Origin: Fischerella sp. PCC 9605
Lineage (GTDB): Bacteria > Cyanobacteriota > Cyanobacteriia > Cyanobacteriales > Nostocaceae
Length of the DNA: 64,000 nucleotides
NCBI RefSeq assembly: GCF_000517105.1
Contig: NZ_ALVT01000034.1
Coordinates: 271,047 to 335,046, forward strand
Reading direction: 5' to 3'
The first letter of the stretch is position 1. Every line of letters starts with the position of its first letter. The notes under the pieces are model-generated. The model made no database searches, was not told the DNA's origin, and saw only the letters and a list, made by a program, of their open reading frames with translations. Of this stretch, positions 19,142-28,088 are shown piece by piece. Made by a program: the position numbers and the translations under genes.

Positions 19142-20599
19142 ATGATAATCACCCAAGGCAAAATCAACGAGCTGCTCTCTGAGCCAGGATGCGAACATAA
19201 TCAACACACGCATGGAGACAAGAAAAATAAGGCTTGCAAACAACAAGCTCAGCCTGGAGCCGCTCAAGGGGGTTGTGCCTTTGACGGTGCAATGATTGCC
19301 CTAGTACCCATTACTGATGCTGCTCATTTAGTCCACGGGCCAATCGCCTGCGCTGGCAATTCCTGGGGCAGTCGCGGCAGTCTTTCCTCCGGGCCTCAGC
19401 TTTACAAATTTGGCTTTACCACCGATTTGAGTGAAAATGATGTGATTTTCGGTGGAGAAAAAAAGCTCTATAAAGCAATTTTGGACATTCACAAACGCTA
19501 CCAACCAGCAGCGGTGTTTGTTTACTCTACCTGCGTCACTGCTCTCATCGGTGAGGACATGGATGCAGTCTGCAAAGCTGCTGCCAAAAAAATCGGTATT
19601 CCCATCATCCCTGTAAATTCCCCTGGCTTTGTTGGTAGTAAAAATCTTGGCAACCGCATTGGTGGCGAAGCTTTACTGGAATACGTCGTCGGTACTGAAG
19701 AACCAGAATACACCACACCTTACGACATCAACCTTATCGGTGAATACAATATCGCCGGTGAAATGTGGAATGTGCTGCCGTTATTCAAAAAATTAGGCAT
19801 CCGCGTCTTGGCAAAAATTACAGGCGATGCTCGCTACAAGGAAGTTTGCAGCGCCCATCGTGCCAAACTCAATGTGATGATTTGCTCCAAAGCCCTGATC
19901 AATATGGCGCGGAAAATGGAGGAGCGTTACGGCATCCCCTACATCGAAGAGTCTTTCTATGGTGTAGAAGATATAAATCGATGTTTGCGAAATATTGCAG
20001 CAAAATTGGGCGAGTCCCTTCGGGATAGCTCCGCTTCACGCGATTTGCAAGAACGGACAGAAAAGCTGATTGCCGAAGAAACTTCCGCTTTAAATGTAAA
20101 ACTCGCTCCCTATCGCGATCGCCTTAAGGGCAAGCGCGTTGTCCTTTATACCGGGGGTGTGAAAAGCTGGTCTATTATCTCGGCAGCAAAGGACTTGGGC
20201 ATGGAAGTTGTTGCTACCAGTACTAAGAAAAGTACTGAGGAAGACAAAGCCCGCATCAAGCAGTTACTCGGTCAAGATGGCATTACCTTGGAAAAGGGCA
20301 ATCCTCAAGAAATACTGCGGGTGATTAACGAAACCAACGCAGAGATGTTAATTGCTGGGGGTCGTAACCAATACACTGCTCTAAAAGCCCGGATTCCTTT
20401 CCTCGACATCAACCAGGAACGCCACCACGCCTACGCTGGTTATAGCGGTATGGTAGAAATGGCGCGAGAACTGGATGAAGCCCTCTACAGCCCCGTGTGG
20501 GAGCAAGTCCGCAAACCAGCACCTTGGGAAGACGACCAAGAAAATGTCACCACCTCACCACGTCTTTCCATCTCCTTATCTTTAGAGGAGGATGAATAA
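19142..20599 (+). CDS. nifE: NifE, FeMo-cofactor scaffold alpha-like subunit
   Basis: A 485-residue NifD homologue. Cluster Cys are seen in [28 protein letters not shown] and [14 protein letters not shown]. With NifN it forms the scaffold on which the NifB product is converted to FeMo-co. Near residue 290 a short stretch ([11 protein letters not shown]) interrupts the usual [12 protein letters not shown] sequence and looks like a repeat-derived insertion (20009-20041). The stop overlaps the nifN start (TAATG), implying translational coupling. Confidence 0.97.
   Translation: MIITQGKINELLSEPGCEHNQHTHGDKKNKACKQQAQPGAAQGGCAFDGAMIALVPITDAAHLVHGPIACAGNSWGSRGSLSSGPQLYKFGFTTDLSENDVIFGGEKKLYKAILDIHKRYQPAAVFVYSTCVTALIGEDMDAVCKAAAKKIGIPIIPVNSPGFVGSKNLGNRIGGEALLEYVVGTEEPEYTTPYDINLIGEYNIAGEMWNVLPLFKKLGIRVLAKITGDARYKEVCSAHRAKLNVMICSKALINMARKMEERYGIPYIEESFYGVEDINRCLRNIAAKLGESLRDSSASRDLQERTEKLIAEETSALNVKLAPYRDRLKGKRVVLYTGGVKSWSIISAAKDLGMEVVATSTKKSTEEDKARIKQLLGQDGITLEKGNPQEILRVINETNAEMLIAGGRNQYTALKARIPFLDINQERHHAYAGYSGMVEMARELDEALYSPVWEQVRKPAPWEDDQENVTTSPRLSISLSLEEDE
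20009..20041. repeat. Short repeat-like in-frame insertion in nifE
   Basis: CCCTTCGGGATAGCTCCGCT resembles the dispersed palindromic family (compare CCCTGCGGGAAGCCGCTGCG at 36156). It adds about 10-11 residues in a variable loop. Without an alignment of close relatives this stays probable, not proved. Confidence 0.45.
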
Positions 20600-21924
20600 T
20601 GGCAAAGGTTGTCATTCCTAACAAGCCAGTTATTGTCAATCCCCTTAAGCAAAGCCAAACTTTAGGTGCAGCCCTGGCCTTTTTGGGTTTGAAAGGGATG
20701 ATGCCTTTACTTCACGGTTCCCAAGGTTGTACTGCCTTCGCTAAAGTCATACTAGTGCGGCATTTCCGAGAGGCGATTCCCCTTTCTACAACCGCAATGA
20801 CAGAAGTCACTACCATCTTGGGTGGTGAGGAGAATGTCGAACAAGCAATTCTCACCTTGGTACAGAAGTCTCAGCCAGAAATCATCGGTTTGTGTACTAC
20901 TGGACTGACGGAAACCAGAGGGGATGATATGGACGGCATTCTCAAGGATTTTCGCCAACGTCACCCAGAATTGGATGAGTTGCCAATTATATTAGTCTCC
21001 TCACCGGATTTTAAAGGCTCACTGCAAGATGGTTTTGCAGCGGCGGTGGAAAGCATCGTCAAAGAAGTTCCCCAACCAGGAGAACCGAAAGCGCAACAAG
21101 TGACAATTTTGATGAGTTCTGCTTTCACACCGGGGGATGTGCAGCAAATCAAGGAAATTGTCAGTACTTTTGGGTTGACGCCAATCGTTGTTCCCGATCT
21201 TTCCGCTTCTTTGGATGGTCACTTGGATGATTCCTACAGTCCCATCACTGGCGGTGGTACAACTTTAGTGCAACTCCACAAAGTCGGTAGTTCTGTCTAT
21301 ACTTTGGCGTTGGGTGAAAGTATGCGGGGTGCAGCCAAAATCCTGGAACAAAAATTTGGCACACCTTACGAAGTATTTACCGAACTGACTGGGTTAGAAG
21401 CGGTAGACAAATTGATGCTATTTTTGGCGAATTTGAGCGGGAATGCAGTTCCGGAGAAATACCGCCGCCAACGCCGCCAACTACAAGACGCAATGTTGGA
21501 CACTCATTTTTACTTTGGCAGGAAAAAGGTATCGCTAGCGCTGGAACCGGATTTACTGTGGTCAACAGTGTATTTTCTGCAATCAATGGGTGCAGAAATT
21601 CAAGCTGCTGTGACTACTACGCGATCGCCACTTTTGGAAAAACTCCCCATTAATAGCGTCACCATCGGTGATTTTGAAGACTTTGAGATCCTTGCTGCTG
21701 ATTCTGATCTATTGATTGGCAACTCTCATACGAATGCGATCGCCAAACGCTTGCGAATTCCCCTCTATCGCCAAGGTATCCCCATTTTTGACCGTTTAGG
21801 TAATGGTCAATTTACCAAAGTGGGTTACAGAGGCACAATGGAGTTTTTATTTGATTTGGGCAATCTCTTTTTGCATGAAGAGGAAGCAAAAGTCAGAGAT
21901 AGAGATGTTCAAGGTGATTTTTAA
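20599..21924 (+). CDS. nifN: NifN, FeMo-cofactor scaffold beta-like subunit
   Basis: A 441-residue NifK homologue starting at ATG 20599, one base overlapping the nifE stop. Motifs: NPLKQSQTLGAALAFLGLKG, HGSQGCTAFAKV, CTTGLTETRGDDMDG. It partners NifE in the cofactor scaffold. Usual length for cyanobacterial NifN. Followed by repeat DNA and nifX. Confidence 0.97.
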   Translation: MAKVVIPNKPVIVNPLKQSQTLGAALAFLGLKGMMPLLHGSQGCTAFAKVILVRHFREAIPLSTTAMTEVTTILGGEENVEQAILTLVQKSQPEIIGLCTTGLTETRGDDMDGILKDFRQRHPELDELPIILVSSPDFKGSLQDGFAAAVESIVKEVPQPGEPKAQQVTILMSSAFTPGDVQQIKEIVSTFGLTPIVVPDLSASLDGHLDDSYSPITGGGTTLVQLHKVGSSVYTLALGESMRGAAKILEQKFGTPYEVFTELTGLEAVDKLMLFLANLSGNAVPEKYRRQRRQLQDAMLDTHFYFGRKKVSLALEPDLLWSTVYFLQSMGAEIQAAVTTTRSPLLEKLPINSVTIGDFEDFEILAADSDLLIGNSHTNAIAKRLRIPLYRQGIPIFDRLGNGQFTKVGYRGTMEFLFDLGNLFLHEEEAKVRDRDVQGDF

Positions 21925-22010
21925 TTGTTGTTTGTTGTTTGTTGATTGTTGTTTGGGATAAGTCAACAAGCACCAACCACCAACTACCAACCACCAACTA
22001 CCAACTAAAA
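21922..22010. repeat. TTGTTTG / CCAACTACCAACCACC hairpin before nifX
   Basis: TTGTTGTTTGTTGTTTGTTG is followed by CACCAACCACCAACTACCAA. Heptamer-type spacer repeat. Confidence 0.65.
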
Positions 22011-22012
22011 AA

Positions 22013-22423
22013 ATGAAAATAGCCTTCACAACTAGTGACCAAGTTCATATCAATGCTCACTTCGGTTGGGCAAAGATGATTGATGTTTATGAGATTTCTT
22101 CAGAGGGTTATCAATTTGTGGAAACTCTCAATTTCGATGGCGACCTCAAACAAGATGGCAACGAGGACAAAGTTGCCCCTAAACTTGATGCATTGAATGA
22201 TTGCACGATTGTTTATGTTTCGGCAATTGGTGGGACTGCGGCTGCCAAATTAATCAAAAAAGGTGTCACTCCTGTCAAAGCACGTTCAGACCAAGAAGAA
22301 ATTACTGATGTGCTCAATAAATTAGTTCAAACTCTCAAAGGAAGCCCACCACCTTGGCTGCGTAAAGCTTTACAACAAAAAAACCTGAACTTTGATGAAT
22401 TGGAAGAAGAAACCACTGTATGA
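22013..22423 (+). CDS. nifX: NifX, FeMo-cofactor precursor carrier
   Basis: A 136-residue member of the NifX/NafY/NifB-C-terminal fold: KIAFTTSDQVHINAHFGWAK, then the domain with GGTAAAKLIKKGVTPVK. It binds NifB-co and a later precursor during transfer to and from NifEN. It overlaps the next gene by four bases (ATGA). Confidence 0.93.
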   Translation: MKIAFTTSDQVHINAHFGWAKMIDVYEISSEGYQFVETLNFDGDLKQDGNEDKVAPKLDALNDCTIVYVSAIGGTAAAKLIKKGVTPVKARSDQEEITDVLNKLVQTLKGSPPPWLRKALQQKNLNFDELEEETTV

Positions 22424-22896
22424 GTGCAACTAATAGTGTTAATGGAACCGTTCCTAATGAAGTTGTAACTTCACCTTTTCTGAAAGCGATCGTTCAACAA
22501 ATCCGGGGTCAAGATAGTTACGGTGTTTACCGGAATTGGTCAGATGAATTAATTCTCAAACCGTATGTTGTTAGCAAACAAAAGAAACGCGAAATTTCTG
22601 TTGAGGGTGATGTCGATCCGGTAACAGTTGGACGGATTATGGCATTTTATCGCGCTGTAGCTGCCCGTATTGAACAAGAAACCGGTTTATTATCTCAGGT
22701 TGTAGTTGATTTGAGCCATGAAGGATTTGGCTGGGCGCTGGTCTTTTCTGGTCGTCTTTTACTGGCAGTGAAAACCTTGCGAGATGCTCATCGTTTTGGT
22801 TTTGAATCGCTAGAAAAAGTAGCGGAAGAAGGAGAAAAGCTAGTCCAAAAAGGCGTGGAATTGGCTCAGAAATTTTCTGAAGTTGGAAGATTGTAA
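22420..22896 (+). CDS. NifX-associated nitrogen fixation protein (DUF269)
   Basis: A 158-residue protein overlapping nifX by ATGA. The sequence SPFLKAIVQQIRGQDSYGVY, VDPVTVGRIMAFYRAVAARI and LSHEGFGWALVFSGRLLLAV fits the DUF269 family, which always accompanies nifX. Its exact job is unknown; the coupling suggests it works with NifX in cofactor transfer. Confidence 0.93.
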   Translation: MSATNSVNGTVPNEVVTSPFLKAIVQQIRGQDSYGVYRNWSDELILKPYVVSKQKKREISVEGDVDPVTVGRIMAFYRAVAARIEQETGLLSQVVVDLSHEGFGWALVFSGRLLLAVKTLRDAHRFGFESLEKVAEEGEKLVQKGVELAQKFSEVGRL

Positions 22897-22986
22897 TTAG
22901 TCATTAGTCATTGGTCATTAGTCATTGGTACAGAAAAATTACCAAGGACAAATGACGAATGACGAATGACAAAGGACAAAGGACAA
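22895..22986. repeat. GTCATTAGTCATTGG repeat block
   Basis: GTCATTAGTCATTGGTCATT units are followed by inverse ACAAATGACGAATGACGAAT and GACAAAGGACAAAGGACAAA. The following start codon lies at its end, so leader and repeat overlap. Confidence 0.65.
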
Positions 22987-23187
22987 ATGACAATTGAAGA
23001 ACTAAAAACCCAGATAAAACGCCTCAACAGTAAAGCAGGTCAAATGAAAATGGATCTGCACGATCTAGCAGAGGGGTTGCCAACAGATTACCAAAAAATT
23101 ATGGATGTTGCTGCTGCAACTTATAAAATTTATCGTCAGTTGGAAGAACTGAAGCAACAACTAAAAAATATGGAGCAAGGCAAATGA
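22987..23187 (+). CDS. DUF683 (CCE_0567-like) nif protein
   Basis: A 66-residue helical protein; ATG at 22987 (MTIEELKTQIKRLNSKAGQM) is preferred because the seven codons before it are repeat DNA. The pattern of two helices with KAGQMKMDLHDLAEGLP matches the small DUF683 nif family, for which metal binding has been reported. It overlaps nifW by four bases (ATGA), so the two are translationally coupled. Confidence 0.88.
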   Translation: MTIEELKTQIKRLNSKAGQMKMDLHDLAEGLPTDYQKIMDVAAATYKIYRQLEELKQQLKNMEQGK

Positions 23188-23501
23188 GCGAAGATTGGAA
23201 AAAATTCCAAAAGCTCACACAAGCAGAGGAATATTTTGAGTTTTTTCAATTACCTTACGAACAAAAAATTGTAAGTATAAATCGTCTGCATATTTTGAAA
23301 AAATTCTCACAATATATTCAAGAAATTGATGAGAATTATACCGTTCTTAGTGCAGAAGATAGATTAAATAAATATTGTGAGGCTTTGGAAAAAGCTTATC
23401 AGGTTTTTCTCGAATCCACACCTCAAGAACAAAAGCTGTTCAAAGTATTTAAACAGAAGCCTAAAAATGTAATCACGCTGACAGAAATCACTTCTGATTA
23501 G
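23184..23501 (+). CDS. nifW: NifW, nitrogenase-stabilising/protective protein
   Basis: A 105-residue NifW: WKKFQKLTQAEEYFEFFQLP, NRLHILKKFSQYI and the Tyr/Phe-rich C-terminal half (EKAYQVFLESTPQEQKLFKV) are family hallmarks. NifW associates with the MoFe protein and helps protect it from oxygen. It is coupled to the DUF683 gene and lies 10 bases before hesA. Confidence 0.93.
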   Translation: MSEDWKKFQKLTQAEEYFEFFQLPYEQKIVSINRLHILKKFSQYIQEIDENYTVLSAEDRLNKYCEALEKAYQVFLESTPQEQKLFKVFKQKPKNVITLTEITSD

Positions 23502-23511
23502 GAGGTAAAAA

Positions 23512-24300
23512 GTGATAGACCTGACGCCTACCGAGTTAGAACGTTACCGTCGCCAAATGATGCTCCCTAATTTTGGCGAGACAGCGCAGAAGCGCCTAAA
23601 GTCAGCGACAGTTCTGGTAACAGGTGTGGGAGGATTAGGCGGTACGGCAGCGCTTTACCTAGCGGTAGCAGGCGTTGGGCGGCTGATCCTAGTCCGGGGT
23701 GGCGACTTGCGGTTGGATGATATGAATCGTCAAATTTTGATGACGCACGATTGGGTTGGTCAGCCAAGAGTCTTCAAGGCAAAAGAAACTCTAGAAGCTA
23801 TCAATCCTGATATCAAGGTGGAAGCGATTCATGAATATATCACCCCAGAGAATGTAGACTCTTTGGTGAAATCCGCTGATATGGCACTTGACTGCGCCCA
23901 TAATTTTACAGAGCGCGATGTGTTGAATGCAGCTTGCGTACGCTGGCGTAAGCCAATGGTGGAAGCAGCAATGGACGGAATGGAGGCTTACCTGACTACG
24001 ATTATTCCTGGTGTGACACCTTGTTTATCTTGTTTGTTTCCAGAGAAGCCAGATTGGGATAGGCGTGGTTTTGCAGTGTTAGGTGCTGTGTCTGGCACTC
24101 TCGCTTGTCTGACGGCACTGGAAGCAATCAAGCTAATCACTGGGTTTAGTCAACCTCTGTTATCGCAACTGCTGACAATGGATTTGACTCGCATGGAATT
24201 TGCTAAGCGCCGTTCTTATCGCGATCGCTCTTGTCCAGTCTGCGGTAACAATGCACCTTGGAGATACTTGCAATCTAAATCCACAGTCATTAGTCATTAG
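23512..24300 (+). CDS. hesA: HesA, ThiF/MoeB-type activating enzyme
   Basis: A 262-residue adenylating enzyme of the MoeB/ThiF/E1 family. Starts at GTG (23512) seven bases after a perfect AGGAGG. ATP loop GVGGLGGTAALYLA; Zn pairs CLSCLF and CPVCGN; DMNRQIL is the E1 Arg finger region. Found in nif clusters of heterocystous cyanobacteria; likely role in sulfur or molybdenum-cofactor transfer for nitrogenase. The last residues (STVISH) are encoded by the GTCATTAGTCATTAG repeat, as at the end of nifS. Confidence 0.93.
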   Translation: MIDLTPTELERYRRQMMLPNFGETAQKRLKSATVLVTGVGGLGGTAALYLAVAGVGRLILVRGGDLRLDDMNRQILMTHDWVGQPRVFKAKETLEAINPDIKVEAIHEYITPENVDSLVKSADMALDCAHNFTERDVLNAACVRWRKPMVEAAMDGMEAYLTTIIPGVTPCLSCLFPEKPDWDRRGFAVLGAVSGTLACLTALEAIKLITGFSQPLLSQLLTMDLTRMEFAKRRSYRDRSCPVCGNNAPWRYLQSKSTVISH

Positions 24301-24398
24301 TCAATTGTTGTTTGTTGTTTGTTCTTTGTTGTTTGGAACAACCAACAACCAACCACCAACTACCAACAAACAACAAATTTTAAAAGTCAGGAGGTTGG

Positions 24399-24770
24399 AT
24401 GACTGTTACTTTGACAGAAAAAGCAGAATTTCGTCTGCGGGCATTTTTAGCAGGTTCTGCTGCTGATACCAATGATGCAACTAAAGGTATCCGCATCTCT
24501 GTTAGTGATGGTGGTTGCAGTGGTTATGAATATGCAATGGATGTCACCAGCAAGCCACAACCAGAGGATTTGGTTATTCAGCAAGGCAAAGTAACCATTT
24601 ATGTTGATGCTAAAAGTGCACCGTTATTAGAAGGGATTGTCATCGATTTTATTGACGGTGTGATGGAAAGCGGCTTCAAGTTTATCAACCCCAATGCAAC
24701 TGAAACCTGCGGTTGTGGCAAGTCATTTAAAACAGCTGACTGTCAGTCAGCGGGTGTACCTTGCAACTAA
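24399..24770 (+). CDS. hesB: HesB, IscA-type Fe-S carrier
   Basis: A 123-residue A-type carrier with the three conserved Cys: GGCSGYEYAM and ETCGCGKSF. ATG at 24399 follows AGGAGG. It carries Fe-S clusters or iron to nitrogenase-related proteins. A short Cys-containing tail (TADCQSAGVPCN) extends beyond the usual end. Follows hesA after a repeat spacer. Confidence 0.95.
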   Translation: MTVTLTEKAEFRLRAFLAGSAADTNDATKGIRISVSDGGCSGYEYAMDVTSKPQPEDLVIQQGKVTIYVDAKSAPLLEGIVIDFIDGVMESGFKFINPNATETCGCGKSFKTADCQSAGVPCN

Positions 24771-24774
24771 TGGT

Positions 24775-24858
24775 TAGTGGTTAGTAGTTAGTGGTTAGTG
24801 GGAAACAAACAACTACTAATAACTAACAAATATCAACTAACAACTATCAACCAACAAC
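24775..24858. repeat. TTAGTGG heptamer hairpin between hesB and fdxH
   Basis: GGTTAGTGGTTAGTAGTTAG pairs with CAACTACTAATAACTAACAA and CTATCAACCAACAAC. Confidence 0.65.
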
Positions 24859-24883
24859 AAAGTTTTTTGAGGAGAACGCGAAA

Positions 24884-25183
24884 ATGGCAACCTACCAAGT
24901 TAGATTAATCAACAAAAAAGAAGATCTGGATACGACAATTGAAGTTGATGAAGAGACTACCATACTAGATGCAGCAGAAGAAAACGGCATTGAACTACCC
25001 TTTTCTTGTCACTCCGGTTCTTGCTCTAGCTGCGTTGGCAAGGTAGTTGAAGGTGAAATCGATCAATCTGAGCAAATTTTCCTTGATGATGAGCAGGTTT
25101 CTAAAGGGTTTGCGCTGCTTTGTGTTACTTATCCACGTTCTAATTGCACAATCAAGACTCATCAAGAACCTTATCTTGTCTAA
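24884..25183 (+). CDS. fdxH: FdxH, heterocyst-type [2Fe-2S] ferredoxin
   Basis: A 99-residue plant-type ferredoxin: Cys ligands in [16 protein letters not shown] and ALLCVTYP. The HSGSCSSC loop (His where photosynthetic ferredoxins have Arg) and [18 protein letters not shown] identify the heterocyst ferredoxin that donates electrons to NifH. GAGGAG precedes the ATG. It is the end of the nif run; a terminator-like hairpin follows. Confidence 0.96.
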   Translation: MATYQVRLINKKEDLDTTIEVDEETTILDAAEENGIELPFSCHSGSCSSCVGKVVEGEIDQSEQIFLDDEQVSKGFALLCVTYPRSNCTIKTHQEPYLV

Positions 25184-25231
25184 AGGTTTCATTTTTTCTC
25201 CCCTTCATATTTTCTTTCCTTAGCTAATCTT

Positions 25232-25266
25232 GAAGTCGTAGCTTTCACATGCTATGACTTCTTTAT
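25232..25266 (+). terminator. Probable terminator after fdxH
   Basis: GAAGTCGTAGC (25232-25242) pairs with GCTATGACTTC (25251-25261) across an 8-base loop, followed by TTTATT. A weak U-tract, so moderate confidence. Confidence 0.5.
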
Positions 25267-25477
25267 TAAGAAGGCAGAAGAAAAAGTAAAAGAGATTTTA
25301 TGTATGCTCATGTAAGCTGTTGATGACAATTACTTATCAAAAATGTTCTTAATTTTAAGATAGCGTAAATCTATATATTTCATCACTGTTTTTTATTTTT
25401 ATTTTATAAATCATTTAATTCTTACTAGGGCAGAAAGTGTTGCAGCCCTACAACTAACCACTAACTACTAACCACTA

Positions 25478-25729
25478 ATGTTTAACAGCTTTAGTGTTAC
25501 TGGGTCTTCATTAGTATTGCTGAAGATAGGAGAAAAAGGAATCATTCAGTTCTGTAACAGTCAGGACGAAAAAATCCTCAACCAAGTGATATCTTTGGGG
25601 CTAATTCCAGGAACTTACATTACTTTAGAACAGCGATTTCCCAATTTTGTTCTCAAAGTAGGACATCAAAGCTTGGTAATCGATAAGGTAATTGCTCGCA
25701 CACTTTATGTCCGAGTTGTTAATAGATAA
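25478..25729 (+). CDS. feoA: FeoA-like protein
   Basis: An 83-residue SH3-like FeoA domain: LLKIGEKGIIQFCNSQDEKI, LGLIPGTYITLEQRFPNF, IDKVIARTLYVRVV. FeoA modulates the ferrous iron transporter FeoB; no feoB is in this window. Next to the nif cluster it probably serves iron supply in heterocysts. The preceding 300 bases are AT-rich with TAACTACTAACC repeats just before the ATG. Confidence 0.85.
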   Translation: MFNSFSVTGSSLVLLKIGEKGIIQFCNSQDEKILNQVISLGLIPGTYITLEQRFPNFVLKVGHQSLVIDKVIARTLYVRVVNR

Positions 25730-25821
25730 TCGCGTTCTGAGAATGGATGAAAATCCTTACACCTTCTTCCTTCTTTCCTCTTTTTCTTCCTTATTTTCAC
25801 AATAGAGGGACTAGTAAAAAT

Positions 25822-26770
25822 ATGAACGGGAATACCGTCACGCGCCACTATCACAACTTTTTACAAGTTGCTCAGAGTTACTATCAGCTAACAAAGCCCC
25901 GCATTATCCCTCTGTTGCTGATTACTACGGCTGCAAGCATGTCTATTGCATCTAGAGGAAAATTAGATCCTGTATTGCTGCTAGTAACCCTGGCTGGTGG
26001 TACTTTTGCTGCTGCTAGCGCCCAAACATTTAATTGTATCTATGATCGCGATATCGATTATGAAATGGAACGCACGCGCCACCGTCCTTTGCCTTCTGGT
26101 AGAGTGCAACCTGCTCATGCTTTAATATTTGCGATCGCCCTAGCTTGTATTTCTTTCACGTTGCTGGCAGTCTTTGTAAATTTGTTGAGCGCTCTGTTAG
26201 CAATGTCCGGTATTTTATTTTATGTGGGCGTCTACACCCATTTACTCAAGCGTCACACATCTCTTAACATCGTCATTGGTGGTGCGGCTGGGGCTGTTCC
26301 GGCTTTGGTCGGTTGGGCAGCGGTAACGGGTACACTTAGCTGGACGGCGTGGCTATTATTTGCGATCGTATTCCTGTGGACACCCCCCCCACTTCTGGGC
26401 ACTGGCATTGATGATTAGTGAAGATTATGCCAAGGTGGGTGTGCCAATGCTGCCTGTAGTTGCTGATAGTCTCACTGCTGCTAGGCAGATTTGGGCGTAT
26501 ACTTTAGTGCTTATTCCTGCCACATTTTTATTGATAGATCCTCTGCAAGTGATGGGTGCTATTTACAGCTGCACTGCTTTTGTATTGGGGGCTATCTTCA
26601 TCAAAAAAGCGTGGGCGTTGTTGCAAGCCCCAGAAGAAAAACAATTAGCGCGATCGCTATTCCTCTACTCTATTCTCTACATGATGTTACTGTGCGCTGC
26701 AATGGTAGTTGATAGTTTACCTATTACTCATCAACTTACTGAGTTAATTATTAGATTTGTTAGTGGTTAG
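25822..26770 (+). pseudogene. ctaB: Protoheme IX farnesyltransferase (heme O synthase), frameshifted at a C-run
   Basis: ATG at 25822 ([20 protein letters not shown]) begins a UbiA-family enzyme with the prenyl-binding motif [15 protein letters not shown]. At 26383-26390 a run of eight C shifts the frame: [13 protein letters not shown] then stop at 26418. In the +1 frame the expected [20 protein letters not shown] continues to 26770 with all later membrane segments. One C fewer restores a full-length protein. Either a sequencing/assembly error or a recent mutation. The product would make heme O/A for the terminal oxidase. Confidence 0.9.
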
Positions 26771-26771
26771 T

Positions 26772-26850
26772 TAAATTTTGTTCTTTGTTGGTTGTTGTTC
26801 GTTGTTTGTTTCAATCAACAACCAACAACCAACAAACAACCAACAACATT
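26772..26850. repeat. TTGTTGGTTG / CAACCAACAA hairpin between ctaB and mop
   Basis: TTGTTCTTTGTTGGTTGTTG pairs with CAACAACCAACAACCAACAA. The genes converge here, so it could end both transcripts. Confidence 0.65.
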
Positions 26851-26852
26851 TC

Positions 26853-27062
26853 TTAATCAACAGCAATCATAACATCTGTTGCTTTAACCACAGCGTAAGC
26901 TTCTTTTCCTTCTGCTAGTTGGAGGCTGTCTGCTGAGGCTTTTGTAATGATTGCAGTCACCTCTACTCCAGGTGCAAGTTCTAAAGTAACTTCTGTATTG
27001 ACAGAACCTGGTACAACTTTTTTCACAGTAGCTTTAAGAGTATTACGAGCGCTAATTTTCAT
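26853..27062 (-). CDS. mop: Mop, molybdopterin/molybdate-binding protein
   Basis: A 69-residue single TOBE (Mop) domain: MKISARNTLKATVKKVVPGS, VNTEVTLELAPGVEVTAII, EGKEAYAVVKATDVMI. ATG at 27060-27062 is chosen; a TTG seven codons earlier is possible. Such small proteins bind molybdate as oligomers and store or buffer it, fitting a Mo-nitrogenase locus. Confidence 0.9.
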   Translation of the reverse strand: MKISARNTLKATVKKVVPGSVNTEVTLELAPGVEVTAIITKASADSLQLAEGKEAYAVVKATDVMIAVD

Positions 27063-28088
27063 ATCTTGATATTGTTGTGACAATTTTTCCTCATCAATAA
27101 TATCTATTTTGCATAATTTATAAGTATTTCTTTAGATTGTATTTATAATTTATCATATATAAAATTGCAAGTTTGACTTTTCACATATCAGATACTTACT
27201 GTTGTGGCAAAGCTAGCTGGTAAAGCTGTATGAAACCAATGCCGGAACAGCATAAGTTTTGAAAAACAAATTCAGCAAGAATCATATCTTACAATTAAAT
27301 ACTTGCAAGCTCTTACTAATAAATAATTACATTTTAATGCAAAACGAGATAGGAACAAAATAATTTTGTACCCCTATTACAATCAAGCTGTATTCCATCC
27401 AATTGATTCTCACCATAAGACAATACAGTTCGGTGAGCAGAACTTGATTCTTAGAGTCCCCCTAAATCCCAATACGTCACAACCCTTTGTAGAGACGCGA
27501 AATTTCGCATCTCTACAGACCAATTTTTTGTACCAAAAATCTCTAAGACACTATAATTATTGATATTTAATCGCAATTTTCTTCTTAATAAGAATTGTAA
27601 TTGTTGTTTTAACCATTATCTACTACCTCTTTTCAGTTCAAAAAACATATTTTTTTGTGTTTTTTTAATATTTCATATTTAGATATTTCTGCAAAGTTTT
27701 ATAACTGACCCCTTGTCCAAATTTTTTATGAGGATATTATATGAATGTAGGCTAAAGCGTTGCCAATAATCCTAAACTTCAGCAGCAAAAAGCGATAAAA
27801 TAGTTCTCTAAATAAATTCAATGCTAAAGCTTAGAGAATTTGAAAACTGGGAGCAAAGAAGATATATTCAAGATAGTAAATAACGGGGGAATGCGTAAGT
27901 TGACTCCTAGAAAAATTCAGATTTATTTAGAGAGAAGAGAACAACACTTCGCAATTTTCGTAATCGCTTTTGGAAGCAGTGAATCAAAACAACCTGAGTT
28001 TAGGTAAGGCGTGTGTGCTTGAGGCGCACGCAGCTAGGAAAGAATGATAGAGGCGATTTCCTTACATAAAGGAAAAGGAGCAGGAATT
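27063..28088. other. AT-rich spacer with one palindromic repeat
   Basis: About 1 kb with no gene seen. At 27489-27518 TGTAGAGACGCGAAATTTCG with GCATCTCTACAG is a palindrome of the type also found inside nifB at 59159-59190. The last 200 bases probably hold the promoter of the CBS-CP12 gene; nothing specific is recognised. Confidence 0.5.

Noticed and set aside
27366..27563. 65-residue frame in the mop-CBS spacer
   Set aside because: Includes the GTAGAGACGCG palindrome and lacks an RBS or similarity.
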